A stretch of DNA of 64,000 nucleotides from NCBI GenBank assembly GCA_950295325.1, contig OX485808.1, positions 32,508,527 through 32,572,526 of the forward strand, read 5' to 3'. The notes beneath the pieces are model-generated. The model made no database searches. It was given only the letters and a program-made list of their open reading frames with translations, and had not been told where the DNA came from. A program made the position numbers and the translations under genes. Shown piece after piece: positions 62,305 to 64,000 of this stretch (the stretch's first letter is position 1; the number at the start of each line of letters is the position of its first letter). The DNA is from Polytrichum commune (taxonomy: Eukaryota > Streptophyta > Polytrichopsida > Polytrichales > Polytrichaceae).

Positions 62305-64000
62305 GTCAAAAGGTTCTTCTTCTTATTCTTGTCATCATAATTTAGTCTCGGGTTTTATCATTTTCTCTCGAGAACAAGTAAATCGACCTAAAAACTTCTT
62401 GGGAGCCACATGGGAGTTACAAGGTTAGTGGGTATGACATGTCTATATCACGAGTATTCATTGGAACCTTGAAATTTATGGCAAACACACCAAAGACAAG
62501 ATGCACCTCCAATCACCGGGTGGTTGTTCCTGGGCTTCTAAAAATAACTGCATTGAATCAAGATTTTACAACCTGCATTTTCATTCTAGAATCAGAATAC
62601 GACCAAATTAGGTTGTTCTCAAAGAAAGAGAATAGGTATCGAGGCTTTGTCCACTTAAGGTAGAGGGTGTTAGTTCCAACCCCCTCTTAAAAGTGTTTCC
62701 CATGCATGCCTTCTAATCCCATAACCAAAGCACACCTTAAATCGTTTGTATGTCTTTGGCACAAGACATGAGTGGATTTGGGTGAAAAATGGGGCGCTTT
62801 CCGGAGAATGCAAGGTTGGTTTTGTGCAAAAGTGGCATTGGGTTTGAGCAAGCGTCAAGACATAGCTAGGTGTGGGTTACTTACATCTCCTATACAAATG
62901 TTGTATGCAAAAGTTGTAAGGCCTCAATATTTTATAGTGGGTGGATGGTTTGGGCGAATGGTGGGGATGATTTTGGAAAGAAGCAGGGTTGGTCTTGATC
63001 CAAAACATGGTTAGTTTTGGATAAGTATCAGGATGAAGTTGGGAGTCATTTGCAATGGGAAAAAGTGTTGGATCTATAGAAGAATTTAGGAAGCTAAGGG
63101 TAACTAACTTCGAAAATCCATAAGATATCCATACGATGTATAATTCCTTTCATTGAATTTTCAACCATGTCTAAGCCAATTTGTTAAGCCAATCACGCAT
63201 ACCACCCATTCAAATGGAATGGTTAAATCCACCAAAGGGTAAGTTTAAGCACGCTTTACCTTAATTATGTTATGAAGCACATAGGCGACTCCATTTGAAA
63301 CTTGAACTCGCAACCTTCGTGTTACTTTGGAGTCTCTTGATTACAGCCCTCGACACTTAGTTTCCTCGATGCACGGCCTTTAGGGTGAAATTAAGGACGG
63401 TTAATCAACATTAACTGATGTCTTCAAGGCGTGTCCTATTGTAACTTAAACCATGGATTAGGCTGTCAGGGTGGCACATTTACTGTGCGTTAAATCCGGG
63501 GGTTAAGTTAAAGCTTCTTCATTGGAGTACTACAATACTACAGTTAAGTTAGTGGGTGTGTTCTAACACTTAATTAAAACCGTTTCAAGTTGTGGGCCCG
63601 AAATCCTCAATAAAGTTATATAAATTGTCAACAACAGCCATTCAAAGCACGCGGGTTATGAGCATGTTAAGTTATTCAATGTGCGAAACAGTTGCTGGGA
63701 GAGACTTATTCTTCTCTCTCAAAGTTCAAATTTCAAGTTTTTCCCCCACTTTAACATTCATTAAGTTAAGGCTAAGTGCTGTGCTCCCGAATATGTGCAT
63801 GGGATCTCAAACCTATTCAAGGCACTTGAAAAGTCGAGCGCTCTCGAGCTCGAGTCCCACAGACTCGCTCGAAGTTGTAAAATAAACGACAGCAAATGAC
63901 TTGAAGGGAACAATCATTCTTGTGGGTCTTGAGGTTTTAAGAAGCGTTTTGTGATCCCAGCTCACATACGATGAAGATTGATTACGTTGACGTGGATAAA
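62305..64000. other. Intergenic to window end
   Basis: Short frames only. A reverse-strand GGTTGCGAGTTC near 63300 resembles a tRNA B-box and may mark another SINE. No gene is supported. Confidence 0.35.

Noticed and set aside
1-64000. CRISPR arrays, rRNA genes or bacterial operons
   Set aside because: Spliced eukaryotic genes throughout; the regular repeats seen are TIR elements, minisatellites or tandem duplications.

Overview
This is nuclear genomic DNA from a land plant. Four genes are split by GT-AG introns, two of them have clear plant orthologues (UBC22 and the chloroplast RNA-processing factor PPR4), and the rest is AT-rich DNA packed with small terminal-inverted-repeat (TIR) elements and SINE-like repeats. 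The protein sequences are well diverged from the Arabidopsis versions as I remember them. That makes a non-flowering or early-diverging lineage plausible, but the window alone does not fix the species.

Layout: positions 1-10.7 kb are intergenic and hold nested MITEs, including a 1.6 kb palindrome at 728-2328. Then come four genes, all on the minus strand: a UBE2S-type ubiquitin-conjugating enzyme (UBC22, 10.7-12.8 kb), an EPHX4-like alpha/beta-hydrolase or epoxide hydrolase (18.6-22.7 kb), PPR4 with an RRM domain and a PPR array (26.6-34.0 kb), and a long, low-complexity Ser/Pro-rich protein whose C-terminus resembles the tail of plant kinesin-7/NACK proteins but which has no visible motor (37.2-41.1 kb). 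The DNA at 41.1-45.4 kb is probably the 5' leader and promoter of that last gene. From 45.4 to 64 kb I find no intact gene, only mobile elements and their fragments.

I rebuilt the exon chains by hand from splice sites, reading phase and family alignment. UBC22 gives 245 aa in 6 exons, the hydrolase 334 aa in 7, PPR4 909 aa in 12, and the kinesin-tail-like protein about 1018 aa in 4. In all four the phases close exactly from start to stop. The genes do not form a pathway: one acts in ubiquitin chain building, one is a small-molecule hydrolase, one acts in chloroplast rps12 trans-splicing, and one is of unknown function. Shared orientation is the only link seen.

The most interesting observations are: (1) the apparently motorless kinesin-7-tail-like gene with a repeated (S/T)P...W motif; (2) a UBC22 first exon whose only coding bases are the ATG; (3) two MITEs fused head to head across one TAA, inside an older inverted repeat and flanked by a 26-bp direct repeat; (4) a TIR family whose tips are themselves perfect hairpins and whose body is studded with ATTTAGTGT, plus a possible longer coding parent at 48.5-50.5 kb.
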